Made by a program: the position numbers and the translations under genes
Part shown: positions 16,008 through 25,724 of the stretch, piece after piece
How the letters are laid out: each line of letters opens with the position of its first letter
Numbering within the stretch: position 1 is the stretch's first letter
The notes under the pieces: generated by a model
Databases searched by the model: none
The model's input: the letters and a program-made list of their open reading frames with translations, nothing else
Told to the model about the DNA's origin: nothing
Source of the DNA: Idiomarina rhizosphaerae
GTDB lineage: Bacteria > Pseudomonadota > Gammaproteobacteria > Enterobacterales > Alteromonadaceae
Length of the DNA stretch: 64,000 bases
Assembly: GCF_024159085.1 (NCBI RefSeq)
Contig: NZ_JAMZDE010000005.1
Span: forward strand, 248,001-312,000
Reading direction: 5' to 3'

Positions 16008-16844
16008 TTAGGCGCTTAAAGTAAAAACCCGCACCCAGACATCAGCGGTCAGCTGTAAAGAGCTGAGAGCTTCGGCACTTTCGCGGCCTGCGGCGCTGCT
16101 ACGGTATAGGTGTGGTGTCATGGTGAGTAGGTTTTGAACAGCCTCGTTATTATTCAGTTCAAATTGGAAAGTCACACGCTGCTCTGATGCTAAAGACCAG
16201 TATTCTGAGTTTACAGGCAGATTATCTGACTTTGTTTTTATCTCAGAATAAATAATAGCTTTTAGCTCTTTTAGGTGATCACCAGCCGGGTCTACCATAA
16301 TGAGCCGACCGCCGGGCTTTAGAACCCGCTTAAATTCAGCTTCAACAGGGAAGCCAAACACGCACAAAATGGTATCTACACTGTTATCGTCCAGTGGAAT
16401 AGAGTTATTGGAAGCAACCATCCAGCTCAGGCGTTTATCGCGTTTTGCCGCAGCCTGCACTGCCCATTTTGAAATATCCAGGGCGGCCACACTCAAATCA
16501 GTACCTTTCTGTTCAGCCTGTTCAACCAAGTAGCGTAAATAGTAGCCTTCGCCGCAACCGGCATCGAGCACCGCCTGCTCGCCCTGTGCTAACACCGTAT
16601 CAGCTAAAACTTGAGCCAGAGGTTGGTAGTAACCCTGCTCCAGAAACTCCCTCCGTGCCTGCACCATGGCTTTGCTGTCGCCGGGATCTTTCGAGCGCTT
16701 ATTCTGCACTGGCAACAAATTCACGTATCCCTGTTTTGCCACATCATAGCTATGGCCATTTTCACAGCGCCAGCTGCCGTCCACCAACTGCAAAGGTGAC
16801 TGCTCTATCGGGCAACGTAAGGCGAATATTTTTGTTATTGGCAT
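16008..16844 (-). CDS. rlmA: 23S rRNA (guanine-N1)-methyltransferase RlmA
   Basis: The 278-residue SAM-dependent methyltransferase is recognised by the RlmA N-terminal module (GHSYDVAKQGYVNLLPVQNKRSKDPGDSKAMVQARREFL) and Rossmann motif VLDAGCGEGYYLRYL. E. coli RlmA methylates G745 of 23S rRNA. The expected zinc finger of E. coli is C-x2-C-x12-C-x3-H; here the spacing is kept but the second ligand is Glu14, giving C11-x2-E14-x12-C27-x3-H31. Glu could still bind zinc weakly, or the site may be lost. The gene leads a two-gene operon with the GNAT gene. Confidence 0.93.
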   Translation of the reverse strand: MPITKIFALRCPIEQSPLQLVDGSWRCENGHSYDVAKQGYVNLLPVQNKRSKDPGDSKAMVQARREFLEQGYYQPLAQVLADTVLAQGEQAVLDAGCGEGYYLRYLVEQAEQKGTDLSVAALDISKWAVQAAAKRDKRLSWMVASNNSIPLDDNSVDTILCVFGFPVEAEFKRVLKPGGRLIMVDPAGDHLKELKAIIYSEIKTKSDNLPVNSEYWSLASEQRVTFQFELNNNEAVQNLLTMTPHLYRSSAAGRESAEALSSLQLTADVWVRVFTLSA

Positions 16845-16965
16845 ACCATCTACTTTTGCAGCGCTATTTTCCGACCATCTTATTCTTCCGCTTACTTTTC
16901 TGCCAGCGGCGATTTCCCAAACTTTTCGAGATTTTAAAAGAGAAAAGTTTAATCACAAACACTAT

Positions 16966-16986
16966 TGATAATGAAAACAATTCGCA
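16966..16986 (+). promoter_or_regulatory. Overlapping Fur boxes upstream of the lipoprotein/TonB/dihaem operon
   Basis: Two overlapping 7-1-7 matches are seen: TGATAATGAAAACAA (16966-16980, 10 of 14) and TGAAAACAATTCGCA (16972-16986), the second close to the reverse complement of the Fur box at 1301-1315. They end 33 bases before the first start codon of the operon. Confidence 0.65.
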
Positions 16987-17019
16987 TTAAGATCCAAAGC
17001 CGGATTTTAGGAGGCTTGT

Positions 17020-19758
17020 ATGCGAGACAAGAACAATGGAATAAAAATGACAGCAAGAAACGGAATTCTCTGCTCAGCGGCCCTGATTCTCTTGAGCGCC
17101 TGCGGCGGCACTGACAGTGATGTTGCCAACGAAGACATTAGCGCCACATTAGCTGAAGACACCTCCTGGCAAACTCAGTTAGACTTTAGCGACACCGCCA
17201 TCATTATTAATCAGCCCCGGCATGGACAGCTAACATTAGGCAATAACACAGCAACCTTTACACCGGAAGCCGATTATAATGGCAACGATAGCGCAACGGT
17301 GGAAGCGGGCAATACCCGTTATCGATTCAGCTTCACTATTACCCCAGTTAATGACGCGCCCCGGTTCATCAGCCGAACCATTTCACTTAGCGCAGATCAC
17401 GAAATGGTAGGTCAGATAGAAGCCTACGATCCTGACGGCGACGATATTATTTTCTCGCTGGTAAGCCAGCCCAAACAGGGCCATGTCAGCTTAGGCCAGG
17501 AAGGCAGCTTCAGTTACCACTTAGACGGACTGAGCCTGCCCAACGACAGCTTTATTGTCTTAATTTCAGATGGTTTGGCAGAATCAGAAGCAGCCATTGA
17601 ACTTAAACCTGCATACAGTACGAACGAAGAAAAAGCGGCTTACTACTATCACTCAAGTGAATCACATTTAAAGCAAGCAGAACAAATTACAGACAGCATT
17701 AATGACGACGTTGTTTCACAAAACAGCTATATCGCACTGGCTCAGGGGTATGTTAAAGCAGGTTTAACGGAAAAATCAGATGAAATTCTGGAACAAAAAA
17801 TCTTTTCACAGCAAGCGCTTGCGCAGGCGCATTTAAAGGTTGCTCTAGCTTATGAACAGAGTAATCAACCGGATAAAGCTAGTACACATCGCCTGTTATC
17901 ACTTCAATATCAAACAGACTACATTGTTGATAACGGGATCACCAATATATCAAAGGCTGATGCAAGTGTATTGCTGACGCTACTAAACGATATGAACGGG
18001 GCAAATGACAGCGAAGGCGCCGATAAGGTCACGACCCAGCTGGAGAGCTTCACGAAAGTTATTGGAGGGGCGGACGAAGAATATCAAGGTGCCTTTGGAA
18101 ACATGGTTACCGCAGCCCGGAACCAGGCCTCCAGTACTGTCGAAACATACCTACAAACTAATTCCAGCCAGGACCTCCAGTTAGCACTCGCCTCAACTGA
18201 TCGTTTCGCAAGTATTGTTAAAGAAACAGGCTATCAATTTGTAAAAACGGGAGAACATAAAGGGGAGCGTTTTTATCAACTCGGACCTATGTATGTCGCT
18301 CAAGCTGCTGAGTTTTATTACTCATTGGGAGCAACAGACAAAGTTAAAGATTTACTCGCTTATGTTTTCTCCTATTACACCGACACAACTTACGACCCGG
18401 AACACCACTATCCTCTTAAAAACTACGCGCAACGGTCAATTGAGCAATACCAGTATCCACTGGCTATTATCGCAAGCTTAATGGAGCTGACTTACCCGAA
18501 CACACCTAACCTTGCCGTACAGTTAGTGAAGCCGGAGATGTCGTCCTACGATCGGGTTATTGATGCCGCGGAAGAAGCTAAAGCTCTGGCGACAGTCATT
18601 AGAGGCGGCTCTTTAATCGATGCCATAACCATTATAGAGCAGCAATATGGCGATAATTTGAGAGAACTGCAGGAACAATACTCTGGCCGTATTGTGGGTA
18701 AAGATTACTTTGGCGGTCAACTAATTACATTAGGTTACATCAGCGAAGCAAAACAAGTTCTGCGTCGGGGCATTAATATTTTACGAAACCCCACTTACTT
18801 AAGCCAACAAGGCAATACACTATATATCACCGGCACGCGCGGGTGTCTTAAGTACTGGTCTTATGTAAAAAAAGTCGACGACACTGATTTGATGGATACG
18901 CTCAAGCAAGCCTGCCAGTCCATCGTCGATAACAAGTTTCCCACCGCTAACGCAGCTAAAGATGACGCGTTTCGGTTTCTTGACGCCTACATGGATTTAG
19001 CCACGCTGTACCAACTGATTGGCAACTCCGAACAAAGCATTGCATTGCTGAACGAAGCTACCGTTTTGTTTGACAAGATTGAGGATGAAAGTCAACTGCA
19101 GGCCAAACAACGTGACTATTTGTTTGCACGCATGTCCTTAAATAACTTCGAACCGGCTTATGTTTTATTGCAACAGATGGTAAGCCCCTGGTTCTCTGAC
19201 GAGCCACCAGAAGATACCGAAGAAGAATTAAAGAAACTGCTGACTTTGCACCGAACGTTAGTCAAAGACGACTACAACACCTCTAGCTTAACAGAGCAGG
19301 ACGCGTTACTTCCTCAACTGAGGAAAACAGCCTACAACGAGGCGAATTACTCTGAGCTCTATCAACGCTTCAGTAGTATTGAAAAGCAACTCAGTACGGA
19401 GATTATTAAACGCTTTAATAATCAGCCCGCCCCCGTGCAAATCAATTTAGCCGAAGATGTAGTCGATAACCTGAGTTATGCACGCCGTTACCAAGATGCC
19501 CGGACATTGCTCGAAAACTCCTACTTAAGCGCGTCAGATCAGCTTGAATGGCTGGGCCTTATTGCTGAACGACAAGCAACGCAGGATGACTTTCCGAATA
19601 GCCCCATAGCAACAGTAGACACTGACCACGATGGGCTCGCTAACTTTATCTCAGTTAACGCCAGCGACGCGGAAATCGAACAAAGTGACATTCAACTGGA
19701 CAATGACGCCGACGGCGATGGAGTACCCGATGAAATCGATCCAATGCCCCTGGGCTAA
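17020..19758 (+). CDS. Large lipoprotein with cadherin-like domain, TPR-like helical region and Ca-binding tail
   Basis: The 912-residue protein is not a known characterised family. Seen: a lipoprotein signal with lipobox LSAC (Cys28); a tandem Ig/cadherin-like region about 45-195 with the PVNDAPRF linker typical of such repeats (YNGNDSATVE, YDPDGDDIIFSLVSQPKQGHVS); a long alpha-helical region about 205-870 with TPR-like helix pairs (YIALAQGYVKAGLTEKSDEILEQ, ATLYQLIGNSEQSIALLNEA); and a C-terminal thrombospondin-3-like tail (DTDHDGLAN, DNDADGDGVPDEIDPMP). GGAGG lies six bases before ATG 17020. It leads an operon with a TonB receptor (29-base overlap) and a dihaem peroxidase behind overlapping Fur boxes. 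A surface-exposed partner of the receptor is inferred. Confidence 0.85.
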   Translation: MRDKNNGIKMTARNGILCSAALILLSACGGTDSDVANEDISATLAEDTSWQTQLDFSDTAIIINQPRHGQLTLGNNTATFTPEADYNGNDSATVEAGNTRYRFSFTITPVNDAPRFISRTISLSADHEMVGQIEAYDPDGDDIIFSLVSQPKQGHVSLGQEGSFSYHLDGLSLPNDSFIVLISDGLAESEAAIELKPAYSTNEEKAAYYYHSSESHLKQAEQITDSINDDVVSQNSYIALAQGYVKAGLTEKSDEILEQKIFSQQALAQAHLKVALAYEQSNQPDKASTHRLLSLQYQTDYIVDNGITNISKADASVLLTLLNDMNGANDSEGADKVTTQLESFTKVIGGADEEYQGAFGNMVTAARNQASSTVETYLQTNSSQDLQLALASTDRFASIVKETGYQFVKTGEHKGERFYQLGPMYVAQAAEFYYSLGATDKVKDLLAYVFSYYTDTTYDPEHHYPLKNYAQRSIEQYQYPLAIIASLMELTYPNTPNLAVQLVKPEMSSYDRVIDAAEEAKALATVIRGGSLIDAITIIEQQYGDNLRELQEQYSGRIVGKDYFGGQLITLGYISEAKQVLRRGINILRNPTYLSQQGNTLYITGTRGCLKYWSYVKKVDDTDLMDTLKQACQSIVDNKFPTANAAKDDAFRFLDAYMDLATLYQLIGNSEQSIALLNEATVLFDKIEDESQLQAKQRDYLFARMSLNNFEPAYVLLQQMVSPWFSDEPPEDTEEELKKLLTLHRTLVKDDYNTSSLTEQDALLPQLRKTAYNEANYSELYQRFSSIEKQLSTEIIKRFNNQPAPVQINLAEDVVDNLSYARRYQDARTLLENSYLSASDQLEWLGLIAERQATQDDFPNSPIATVDTDHDGLANFISVNASDAEIEQSDIQLDNDADGDGVPDEIDPMPLG

Positions 19759-22366
19759 ATTTATTCAAGCTTTCGCCATTAGCAGCTTGTGCATAAATGC
19801 TGTGGCTGCAGAAGAGGAAGCGAAGCAGACAAAGGAAGAGGACTTTGAACGTATAGAGGTAGTGGGTTACCGCTGGTTTCCTGAAGCCGTTGGTTTAACC
19901 GGCCGTTACGACTTGTCTCGTGAGTTTCTCGATTACCGTTCACAAGGTAACGGCAACATTACCGATATGTTGACATTTTTACCAGGCGTTCAGGTTAGTG
20001 AGGACAGCTTTGCCGTGGAGCAGCAGGCTGAAATTCGGAGTCAGCTGATTTCAATTTCGGGAGCTAAACCCTGGCAAACCGGGTTTTACCTTGATGGGAT
20101 GAGCAATAACTCGCGTATTGATCCGAACTCATCCAACCGTTCACCGTCGTCGATAAATGATGTTCAGGGACACCCGCAGGCATTTTTTGTGAATCAGGCT
20201 TTGGTTGGCAAGGTTACGGTTTACGACAGTAACATTCCGGCTCGGTTCAGCGGCTTCAGTGGTGGCGTGGTAGACGTGGAGAGTCGGGATGCAGAGCAAA
20301 CTCCTTGGCTAAAAATCAATTGGAGAACGTCAAAAAGTGACTGGAACCAATATCAGTACATTGATAATCGCGCCGATTTACAGGAAGAGCCGGAGGATTA
20401 CGAACCTGTCGAGGTTGAGTTGCCGGACTTTTCCAAGCAAACCGTATCAGTAACGGGTTCTATTCCGCTGGCCCCCGGTCACTCAGTTATGTTATCCGCC
20501 AGCAAAACCACTTCCGAAATTGGGGAGATTTCATTACTGGAACCGGTTACCACAAAGCGAGACTCCGTCAGCGCAATGCTCAGTTACAACTGGACAGACG
20601 GCTGGTTCGATAAACTATCCGCCAGTGTCAGTTACTCTCCTTATGAAGGAGATTATATTCTAACGGATATTAAAGATTCCGACTTTTCTTTAGAAGGCGG
20701 AGGTCGGCAAGCCAAAGTCTCGATTGAAGACACTCTGGGTGACTGGTCAATTTCCTCCAGCCTGGGTTATAGCTACAGTGAAAATAGTCGCTCAGCTTTT
20801 CCTGCATTCAGACCATGGTACAGAGCTGCAGGAAAAGACTGGGGAATCGATTCCGGCGGAACGCCATTTAGTGTCGAGGGAGGCTACGGCAACCTCGATA
20901 AAACCCAGACTTCAGGTAACTGGAACACCGATGCTCAATACAAACCTTTCCAATGGATTGGTGCCAACCATGATCTAAGCCTGGGGTTTAGCGCGCAGTC
21001 GACAACCATTGAAAGGCTGCGTAACCGCACCGGACTGGTTTATAACGGACCGTACCGTGACGCCAATATATATTGTCGTGGTTATAACTTTGATTGTATC
21101 GAGCAGTCTTACCATGTGCCGCTGGACGAGTTAGCCGATAGCCTGGGTGGCAACATTGATCTCTCTAACCCTGAGCATTTACAGGCCTACAGTGAAAATC
21201 TAAAAACTCGAGGACAATTTTTCCGTTATCGTCGTGTTTATCCAATAGAAAACATCAGCGTCGAAATGAAGGAGCTGAGTGCCTACGTTGACGACGCGGT
21301 GGAGTGGGATAATCTGCGTTTGCGACTTGGGCTGCGCGCCGACTACAACGACTTTCTTGAAAATATTGATATTGCACCGCGAATTCAGCTGGGCTACGAC
21401 CTTTTTGGTAATGGCGACTCCTTACTCACCGCTGGGGTTAACCGATACTACGACGCTAATCTTATAACTTACAAACTGCGCGAGGCCCGCCGCCCTTATA
21501 TTACGCAACTTCGCAGTATCAATGCCGGTGTTGTCGGAGACTGGCAGACCTCAAACGAAGTACCCCGATTCCGTTATTTATTCAACAACGTCAGTACTCC
21601 CTACAGCGACGAATTCAGTCTGGCATGGAAACAACGCTTTTTCGGCGGACTATTGTCGCTAAAAGGCGTCAAACGCTGGCAACGTGATCAGTTAGCGCGG
21701 GGAGATAGCTTTGAAGAGGATGGTCTCACTTTTGTTGAGCAGGTTAACGGTGGTAAGGGCACCTACGAGCGTTTAACGCTTTCATACCAGTATCGCTGGA
21801 ACCAGCATGAATTCTGGTTCCACACCAGCTGGAGCGACAACCTGACCAGCTCTGAATCCTATGACAGCGGCGTTGATTTGGTACCCGAAGATGAAATTGT
21901 GGCCCTGAGAAGTGCCCGTACAGGCAGCAGCCGGGACATCAAACTCATTAGTCAGGATGACCTTACCCGGCTTAATGAGGACTTCAGCCGGCCGTTAACA
22001 GCCAATTTCAGCTTACACAGCGAATGGACCGAAGCCTTACGTACCTCCGTAAACATAAGCTATCAGGGAGCTTATGAAAGCGCTGTCAACACACAAAGTT
22101 TCTATCAGGAAGATAAACGTGAAGTATGCACTGATTGTGGTGATATTGACTTGGCTTATCCGTTATTTGTTCAAACTGAGCTGCCCGCGCGGACATTGAT
22201 AAACACCGCCATACATTACGACGTGCCATTATTTGACCGGGCTCTGCAGCTGACTTTAGAAGTCGATAATTTACTGAATAGCCGTACCCACCATATTACT
22301 TACGGACAAGCCGGTATTGAAACAGGCCGCTCTTACTGGGTCGGCTTTAGCTACACCATGGATTAA
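19730..22366 (+). CDS. TonB-dependent outer-membrane receptor
   Basis: The protein has about 878 residues: a signal peptide (KFIQAFAISSLCINAVAA), a TonB-box-like ERIEVVGYR, a divergent plug (NITDMLTFLPGVQVSED, TGFYLDGMSNNS, FVNQALVGKVTVYDSNIPARFSGFSGGVVDVESR), and a long barrel ending LLNSRTHHITYGQAGIETGRSYWVGFSYTM. ATG 19730 is preferred, with GGAG six bases upstream; ATG 19718 is also in frame. Both lie within the end of the lipoprotein gene, so translation is coupled. The plug differs from siderophore-receptor consensus, closer to the broad TonB receptors of Alteromonadales with peptide or polymer ligands. The downstream gene is a dihaem peroxidase. Substrate unknown; a metal-chelating peptide is one possibility (inference). 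Confidence 0.9.
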   Translation: MKSIQCPWAKFIQAFAISSLCINAVAAEEEAKQTKEEDFERIEVVGYRWFPEAVGLTGRYDLSREFLDYRSQGNGNITDMLTFLPGVQVSEDSFAVEQQAEIRSQLISISGAKPWQTGFYLDGMSNNSRIDPNSSNRSPSSINDVQGHPQAFFVNQALVGKVTVYDSNIPARFSGFSGGVVDVESRDAEQTPWLKINWRTSKSDWNQYQYIDNRADLQEEPEDYEPVEVELPDFSKQTVSVTGSIPLAPGHSVMLSASKTTSEIGEISLLEPVTTKRDSVSAMLSYNWTDGWFDKLSASVSYSPYEGDYILTDIKDSDFSLEGGGRQAKVSIEDTLGDWSISSSLGYSYSENSRSAFPAFRPWYRAAGKDWGIDSGGTPFSVEGGYGNLDKTQTSGNWNTDAQYKPFQWIGANHDLSLGFSAQSTTIERLRNRTGLVYNGPYRDANIYCRGYNFDCIEQSYHVPLDELADSLGGNIDLSNPEHLQAYSENLKTRGQFFRYRRVYPIENISVEMKELSAYVDDAVEWDNLRLRLGLRADYNDFLENIDIAPRIQLGYDLFGNGDSLLTAGVNRYYDANLITYKLREARRPYITQLRSINAGVVGDWQTSNEVPRFRYLFNNVSTPYSDEFSLAWKQRFFGGLLSLKGVKRWQRDQLARGDSFEEDGLTFVEQVNGGKGTYERLTLSYQYRWNQHEFWFHTSWSDNLTSSESYDSGVDLVPEDEIVALRSARTGSSRDIKLISQDDLTRLNEDFSRPLTANFSLHSEWTEALRTSVNISYQGAYESAVNTQSFYQEDKREVCTDCGDIDLAYPLFVQTELPARTLINTAIHYDVPLFDRALQLTLEVDNLLNSRTHHITYGQAGIETGRSYWVGFSYTMD

Positions 22367-22368
22367 CT

Positions 22369-23478
22369 ATGTATAAAAACGCCCTCCGGCTCGGTGTGAT
22401 GATACTGAGCCTTTTTCTGACAATGCAGAGTGTGGCAGCTGCTAACCCAGTAAACTGTTCTGTAAAAAGCAAAAATCAATGGCTCTGGAATGCTTATTTA
22501 CAGCCCACCCCAAACTGGCCAGAACGGGCTGAGCACGCAAAAGAAGACTTACAGCCGCTACCGGCAGCTAAAAGCAGTTTAGAGAATCCAAAAGCTAAGC
22601 TGGGGAAAAAGCTATTTCATGATCCGAACTTATCGGCTGACGGCAGCGTTAGCTGCGCTTCCTGCCATAAAGCTTCGCAACACCGCGGCGACGAACGCAC
22701 TGTATCAGAGGGTGTAGGTCGGGCAAAAGGACGCCGCAATGCTCCTATGCTAATGAATGTCGATTTGTGGCAGTCATTTTTCTGGGATGGTCGCGCCGCA
22801 ACTTTACAGGAACAAGCACTCGGTCCTTTAACCGATCCCGTAGAAATGGCGCATACACCCGAAAAGGTCGTTAGTTACCTGAAACAAAACGAGGACTACG
22901 CATCTTTGTGGCAACAAGCCTACTCTGATGCACCAAAGACCTGGAGTAACGTTGCCGATGCGCTGACAATTTACCAGCAAACCTTTCGCTCCCCGGCAAA
23001 CCCTCTGGATAAATTTATTAAAGCGGTTGAGTCCGGTGATAAAAAAGCAGCGAAAGAGCAACTAAACACTCAACAGTTGCACGGCTTGCACCTATATCGA
23101 ACCAAAGCCGGATGTATTAACTGTCATAACGGTGCATTGCTGTCGGACAATAAGTTTCATAACACAGGGCTACACTATTTTGGTCGTCGCTTTGAAGATT
23201 TAGGCCGCTACGAAGTAACCGGTAACGTTGACGATATGGGGCGTTTCCGAACACCGAGCCTACGTCATGTCATGGAAACCAAACCCTGGATGCACAATGG
23301 CCTGTTTACCCAAATGGAAGGCATTATTCGCATGTACGAACACGGTGGTGCTCGCCCTAAGCGCCCGAAGTCTCTGGCTCCCGAGAAGGCTTACCCTGTT
23401 ACCAGTAATTTACTCACGCCGTTTGAATTGTCCGACGAAGAGCGCGAAGCTTTGATGGAGTTTTTAGAAGTGCTGTAG
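22369..23478 (+). CDS. Dihaem cytochrome-c peroxidase/MauG-like protein
   Basis: The 369-residue periplasmic protein has a signal peptide ending near VAAANP and two c-type haem sites: CASCH (96-100) and CINCH (249-253). Surrounding motifs are those of the CcpA/MauG family (LGKKLFHDPNLSADGSVSCASCHK, FWDGRAATLQEQALGPLTDPVEM, GRFRTPSLRHVMETKPWMHNG, FLEVL). Members either reduce H2O2 with cytochrome c or oxidise protein side chains. It starts two bases after the TonB receptor stop and ends at a strong terminator, so it belongs to the Fur-boxed operon. This pairing recalls MbnH, the dihaem enzyme next to methanobactin receptors, but no MbnP-type partner is present. Peroxidase versus MauG-like chemistry cannot be decided here. 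Confidence 0.92.
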   Translation: MYKNALRLGVMILSLFLTMQSVAAANPVNCSVKSKNQWLWNAYLQPTPNWPERAEHAKEDLQPLPAAKSSLENPKAKLGKKLFHDPNLSADGSVSCASCHKASQHRGDERTVSEGVGRAKGRRNAPMLMNVDLWQSFFWDGRAATLQEQALGPLTDPVEMAHTPEKVVSYLKQNEDYASLWQQAYSDAPKTWSNVADALTIYQQTFRSPANPLDKFIKAVESGDKKAAKEQLNTQQLHGLHLYRTKAGCINCHNGALLSDNKFHNTGLHYFGRRFEDLGRYEVTGNVDDMGRFRTPSLRHVMETKPWMHNGLFTQMEGIIRMYEHGGARPKRPKSLAPEKAYPVTSNLLTPFELSDEEREALMEFLEVL

Positions 23479-23492
23479 CTATGCGTAAAAAA

Positions 23493-23535
23493 CAAAAAAC
23501 CACCATCGCTAAAAATTAACGATGGTGGTTTTGCT
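23493..23535. terminator. Bidirectional Rho-independent terminator
   Basis: An 11-bp perfect stem (AACCACCATCG with CGATGGTGGTT) around an 11-base loop is flanked by A-rich and T-rich tracts. It closes the dihaem peroxidase operon (+) and the convergent S46 peptidase gene (-). Confidence 0.85.
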
Positions 23536-23558
23536 ATAGCTAATACGTTAAATAGTAA

Positions 23559-25724
23559 CTACTGGCTTGTACTGACACCTAACTCACGCAATACGTTATC
23601 TGCGTGATCAACATACTGCATTTGCCACAGCATGTATCTGACATCTACCTGAATAGAACGGGTGTTCTCCAGGTTGAAATCCCAGTCGGAGATAATTGAA
23701 TCCAGTGTGCCGTCAAAAGCCAGGCCGACAAACTCGCCTTTATGGTTCAGAACAGCAGAACCCGAGTTGCCGCCGGTAATATCCAAAGTGGCAAGGTAGT
23801 TCACAGGTACAGAATTTAAATCCGCTTTTTCATAAGGACCGAAGTCACCTGCTTCAATCGCCTTCAGTTGTTCTTGCGGCGCATTAAACTCGCCTTCACC
23901 CGTGGCTTTTTCTGTCACGCCTCGCAACGTTGTAAAAGGTGCCCAGGCATTACCGTCTTCCGTGCCATGCGCACGGCCAGCAACGTTACCGTAGGTAATT
24001 CTCAACGTGCTGTTGGCATCAGGGTAAACAGCCTGACCTTTACTTTTCATGAAAGCAATTTTTGCCCGCATATAACTGGCGTAAGCGTCCTGAATTTTGC
24101 CGGCTAACTCTTCACTTTCTTTCTCTTCTTCTAAGTCAGAAGGGTATAAAGCGACAGCGGCTTTCACGAACGAATCGTCGCTTTGTTCAAACTGCTCTGG
24201 GTTGTAGTCCAGCAAAGCCATGCGGCTATCCAAATCGGTTAAACCGGTTGCTTCATACCAGCTGTCAATTAAGTTGCTCAGTTGTTCTTCGCTCATGCCG
24301 TCACGTAAGCCCAGAGCTTTATCAAAAGCGGCGTCACGATCTGACTTTGGCTGCGCCATGTAATTGCTCAGGTTATGCAAGTCCAGAGCCTTTTCAACGC
24401 TTGAGTCAAAGTTACGCTCCATACTGGCTAGGTATGATTCAAAGCGCGGCACATCGCGTTCCTGGTAACCCGCTTTACGCTCAGCATCCGGCTTAGTACC
24501 TTCCTGAGCCAGACGGTAAACAGCACGTGCAACCATAAGCAGACGCGGAGTGGCGTTATTCAGCAAATAATCGGCACGACTTTGAGCGTGACGTTCCTGT
24601 AATAAGGTTTCAATGGTTTTAAGGTCGTTAGCGTAGGCCTTTCTATTCTCGCGGCTGCTGTTAACCCAGGCGGTCAGCTCTTTATGTTCCTGCTGCTTGC
24701 GCTCTAACAAATCGCTGTTCGCAAAACTGTCCAGCATTCCCTGACGGTTTTTCAGGTAATTATTCAGGCCCGCTACGCGGCTGGCGTATTTAAGCTCTGC
24801 GTCTTTATTGTCTTTGGTTTCCCGCGCAATAATGTCCAGTGAATCCTGAAACTGTTCAACTGTTTTAGGATAGCTCCATTCAAAGGTTTCTTTTACTTCA
24901 GACGGCAGGCGGTGACGGTTGGTACGGCCGGGATAGCCCAGCGCCATAACAAAATCGCCTTCTTCCAGGCCTTCACTGGCTATAGTTAAGTGGTAATCGG
25001 GTTTATAAGGTACGTTGTCTTCGCTGTAATCCGCTGACTCACCTTCCGGGCTGACATAGGCGCGTAAAAAGCTGTAGTCGCCAGTATGACGTGGCCACAT
25101 CCAGTTATCGGTATCGCCACCAAATTTACCCACACCACTTGCTGGTGCATGAACTAAGCGAACGTCTTTAATTTCCAGCTGTTTAATTAAGTAATACTCG
25201 AGGCTGCCATAGTATGCAGCTACCGTGCAACGATGCCCTTCGTCCTCTTCACATTCTGCCACCAAAGCTTTCTGGTTATCTTCTATCGCGTCCAGACGCG
25301 CTTTGCCCGTTAACTCGGTTACATTGGCATCAATCACCTTATTAGTGACTTCATCGACCGCTTTGGTCACAAAAATGCGGCTGCCCGGTGCCGCAGGTAC
25401 TTCTGCACTTAAGTCTTTGGCCAAAAAGCCATTAGCAAGCAAATCGTTCTCTGGTGTCGAGTTATGAGCAATGCTGTTGTAAGCGCAATGATGGTTGGTT
25501 GCCACTAAGCCTTCTGGTGACACAAACGAGGCCGAACATCCGCCCAGGCTGACAATAGCAGCAGCGGGGAACTCGGTTAATTTAGAAATATCATTAGGAT
25601 CAATAGTCAGACCTGCCGCCTTCAGCTTATCGGCAATTTCCGGTAACTGTTTGGGCATCCACATACCTTCATCGGCTGCCGCAAAACAGCTGACTACAGA
25701 CAAAGCAATCAGTAACTTTTTCAT
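23559..25724 (-). CDS. S46-family dipeptidyl-peptidase (DPP7/DPP11-like)
   Basis: The 721-residue secreted serine peptidase has a signal peptide (MKKLLIALSVVSCFAAA), the family start DEGMWMPKQLPEIADKL, the catalytic His in TNHHC (76-80), the Asp in the FGGDTDNWMWPRHTGDYSFLRAY region, and the catalytic Ser in GNSGSAVLN near the C-terminus. S46 enzymes cleave dipeptides from free N-termini of oligopeptides in the periplasm, with DPP7 favouring hydrophobic and DPP11 acidic P1 residues; the specificity residue could not be assigned with certainty. Length is standard. The gene stands alone and fits the amino-acid-based metabolism of Idiomarina-like bacteria. Confidence 0.93.
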   Translation of the reverse strand: MKKLLIALSVVSCFAAADEGMWMPKQLPEIADKLKAAGLTIDPNDISKLTEFPAAAIVSLGGCSASFVSPEGLVATNHHCAYNSIAHNSTPENDLLANGFLAKDLSAEVPAAPGSRIFVTKAVDEVTNKVIDANVTELTGKARLDAIEDNQKALVAECEEDEGHRCTVAAYYGSLEYYLIKQLEIKDVRLVHAPASGVGKFGGDTDNWMWPRHTGDYSFLRAYVSPEGESADYSEDNVPYKPDYHLTIASEGLEEGDFVMALGYPGRTNRHRLPSEVKETFEWSYPKTVEQFQDSLDIIARETKDNKDAELKYASRVAGLNNYLKNRQGMLDSFANSDLLERKQQEHKELTAWVNSSRENRKAYANDLKTIETLLQERHAQSRADYLLNNATPRLLMVARAVYRLAQEGTKPDAERKAGYQERDVPRFESYLASMERNFDSSVEKALDLHNLSNYMAQPKSDRDAAFDKALGLRDGMSEEQLSNLIDSWYEATGLTDLDSRMALLDYNPEQFEQSDDSFVKAAVALYPSDLEEEKESEELAGKIQDAYASYMRAKIAFMKSKGQAVYPDANSTLRITYGNVAGRAHGTEDGNAWAPFTTLRGVTEKATGEGEFNAPQEQLKAIEAGDFGPYEKADLNSVPVNYLATLDITGGNSGSAVLNHKGEFVGLAFDGTLDSIISDWDFNLENTRSIQVDVRYMLWQMQYVDHADNVLRELGVSTSQ

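Noticed and set aside
16445-16990. 181-codon open frame antisense to rlmA
   Set aside because: It covers the strong RlmA coding signal on the other strand, has no ribosome site and shows no domain-like composition.
22369-23478. Complete methanobactin uptake system
   Set aside because: No MbnP homologue or methanobactin precursor is seen; only the dihaem enzyme and a receptor are shared.
24062-24496. 144-codon open frame antisense to the S46 peptidase
   Set aside because: A mirror of a well-conserved coding region; the amino-acid composition (Ser, Pro, Arg, Cys rich) looks like noise.
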